This document shows, in pieces, positions 5,585 through 6,686 of a stretch of 6,686 nucleotides of DNA. The number at the start of each line of letters is the position of its first letter. Within the stretch, counting starts at the first letter, position 1. The translations under genes and the position numbers were made by a program. The DNA is from Bryobacteraceae bacterium (GTDB lineage: Bacteria > Acidobacteriota > Terriglobia > Bryobacterales > Bryobacteraceae): contig JANXXV010000527.1 in NCBI GenBank assembly GCA_025350445.1, positions 1-6,686 of the forward strand. Direction: 5' to 3'. Below the pieces are notes generated by a model. It had not been told where the DNA came from. It did not search any database and was given only the letters and a program-made list of their open reading frames with translations.

Positions 5585-6686
5585 CTAGACTGCTTGACCC
5601 GCGCAATAACCCGACGCCCAAGCCCACTGGAAATTGAACCCGCCCAAATGTCCGGTGACGTCCACCACTTCGCCGATGAAAAAGAGCCCGGGCACTTTGC
5701 GCGATTCCATCGTCTTGGCCGATAGTTCGCCGGTATCCACACCGCCCGCAGTCACCTCAGCCTTCTCGTAGCCTTCGGTTCCACCGGGCTTAATCTCCCA
5801 GTGGTGTAAATTGCTTTCAAGTGACGCCAAGCCACGGTTGGTCCAATCCGGCGGTTCGTGAACATCCAGCCAGCGGTCCGCCAAGCGGGCGGGAAGCAGG
5901 GCGCGGAACACCGGCGTTGCACCTGTCCTGTTGCGCGTGGAATTCGACTGCAGCAACCCGGCGGTAGCCTGCCGGCCGGGCAGCAGATCGATCCCGATGG
6001 AATCCGGCTTCTTCCAGTACGATGAGATCTGCAGAATGGCCGGACCGCTCAAGCCGCGATGAGTGAACAGCATTTTCTCACGAAAGCTTTGCTTGCCGTG
6101 CCAGGCAATCACTTCCGTGGAAACTCCCGCCAGATTGGCGTAGCTTTTGGTGTCCGCGCTGTTGAAGGTCAGCGGAACCAACGCGGGCCTGCATTCCAGA
6201 ACCTTGATACCGAACTGCCGGGCCAGTTCATACCCGAACCCCGTTGCGCCCATCTTCGGGATGGACAATCCGCCGGTGGCCACCACCACGGCCGGCGCGT
6301 GAAATTCATGATCGCCCGCTTCCACCGCGAAACCAGTGGTCTTCCTGGAAACCTGCCGCACGGGCGTGTTCACGAAAATACATACTCCCGCTTCACGGCA
6401 CTCCTCTTCGAGCATTGCGGTGATGTCGCGCGCGGAGCGATCGCAAAAGAGCTGGCCCAGCGTCTTCTCGTGATAAGGAATGCGATGCTTCTCCACCAGC
6501 GCAATGAAATCCGCCGGGGTGTAACGGGCGAAGGCGGACTTGCAGAAGTGCGGATTGGCGGAAAGAAAATTCTCCGGGAGACATACCAGATTGGTGAAGT
6601 TGCAGCGGCCACCGCCGGAGATGAGGATCTTCTTGCCGGCCCGCTCGGCGTGTTCCAGCACCGCGACGCGGCGGCCGCGCTTCCCC
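5585..6686 (-). CDS. HI0933/BaiN-family NAD(P)/FAD-dependent oxidoreductase, N-terminus outside the window
   Basis: 366 residues are visible; the frame stays open to the right edge, so roughly the first 20-30 residues (the GxGxxG dinucleotide-binding motif) are missing from view. The first visible residues, GKRGRRVAVLEHAERAGKK, are the end of the first Rossmann strand region, so the GTG at 6661 is an internal valine, not a start. Family marks follow: ILISGGGRCNFTN, then VVVATGGLSIPKMGATG (about 125 residues in from that valine). Near the end are TAGGVDTGEL and the FAD-contacting GEVVDVTGHLGGFNFQWAWASGY. Members (HI0933, YhiN, BaiN/RdsA) are cytoplasmic flavoproteins whose substrates are mostly unknown; BaiN has been linked to bile-acid dehydroxylation in gut clostridia, which should not be transferred here. 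The stop lies 7 bp from the receptor stop, tail to tail, with no room for a separate terminator. Confidence 0.9.
   Translation of the reverse strand, partial: GKRGRRVAVLEHAERAGKKILISGGGRCNFTNLVCLPENFLSANPHFCKSAFARYTPADFIALVEKHRIPYHEKTLGQLFCDRSARDITAMLEEECREAGVCIFVNTPVRQVSRKTTGFAVEAGDHEFHAPAVVVATGGLSIPKMGATGFGYELARQFGIKVLECRPALVPLTFNSADTKSYANLAGVSTEVIAWHGKQSFREKMLFTHRGLSGPAILQISSYWKKPDSIGIDLLPGRQATAGLLQSNSTRNRTGATPVFRALLPARLADRWLDVHEPPDWTNRGLASLESNLHHWEIKPGGTEGYEKAEVTAGGVDTGELSAKTMESRKVPGLFFIGEVVDVTGHLGGFNFQWAWASGYCAGQAV

Noticed and set aside
6659..6661. GTG at 6661 (minus strand) as start of the flavoprotein
   Set aside because: The codons before it continue the family's conserved Rossmann-strand sequence to the window edge, so this is an internal valine.
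1..6686. CRISPR arrays, tRNA or rRNA genes
   Set aside because: No regularly spaced direct repeats and no recognisable tRNA or rRNA sequence were seen on either strand.

Overview
The window looks like a piece of a soil-type Acidobacteriota genome (Bryobacter/Solibacter-like). I infer this from the Oar-like TonB-dependent receptor relic with its typical C-terminus, from the GC-rich coding sequence, and from the overall gene mix. It is a family-level impression, not a computed placement.

Left part (1-804): a decayed accessory patch. On the minus strand at the edge lies the N-terminus of an IS1182/IS5-like transposase, whose element may end near position 202. Next comes the wreck of an Oar-like TonB-dependent receptor gene (about 356-786, plus strand). 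It shows a frame change, an apparent internal deletion that joins mid-barrel to C-terminal sequence, and a lost stop codon.

Middle part (805-2879): two intact genes diverge from a gap of about 50 bp. One is a small secreted outer-membrane beta-barrel protein of unknown role (minus strand). The other is a three-domain phosphoserine phosphatase, SerB, with two ACT domains and a HAD catalytic domain (plus strand), the last step of L-serine synthesis.

Right-centre part (2966-5577): the most interesting unit. A textbook MerR-type promoter (-35 and -10 boxes 19 bp apart, with a perfect 8-bp dyad in the spacer) precedes a MerR-family metal sensor. The sensor's cysteines have the spacing of the MerR/PbrR divalent-metal site. 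Its stop codon overlaps the TTG start of a 719-residue TonB-dependent outer-membrane receptor. The two genes therefore form a compact metal-responsive operon whose visible output is an outer-membrane transporter, with no reductase, P-type ATPase or merT/merP-like gene alongside it in this window.

Right edge (5585-6686): convergent with the receptor, only 7 bp away, is an HI0933/BaiN-family flavoprotein. Its N-terminal dinucleotide-binding glycine motif lies beyond the window.
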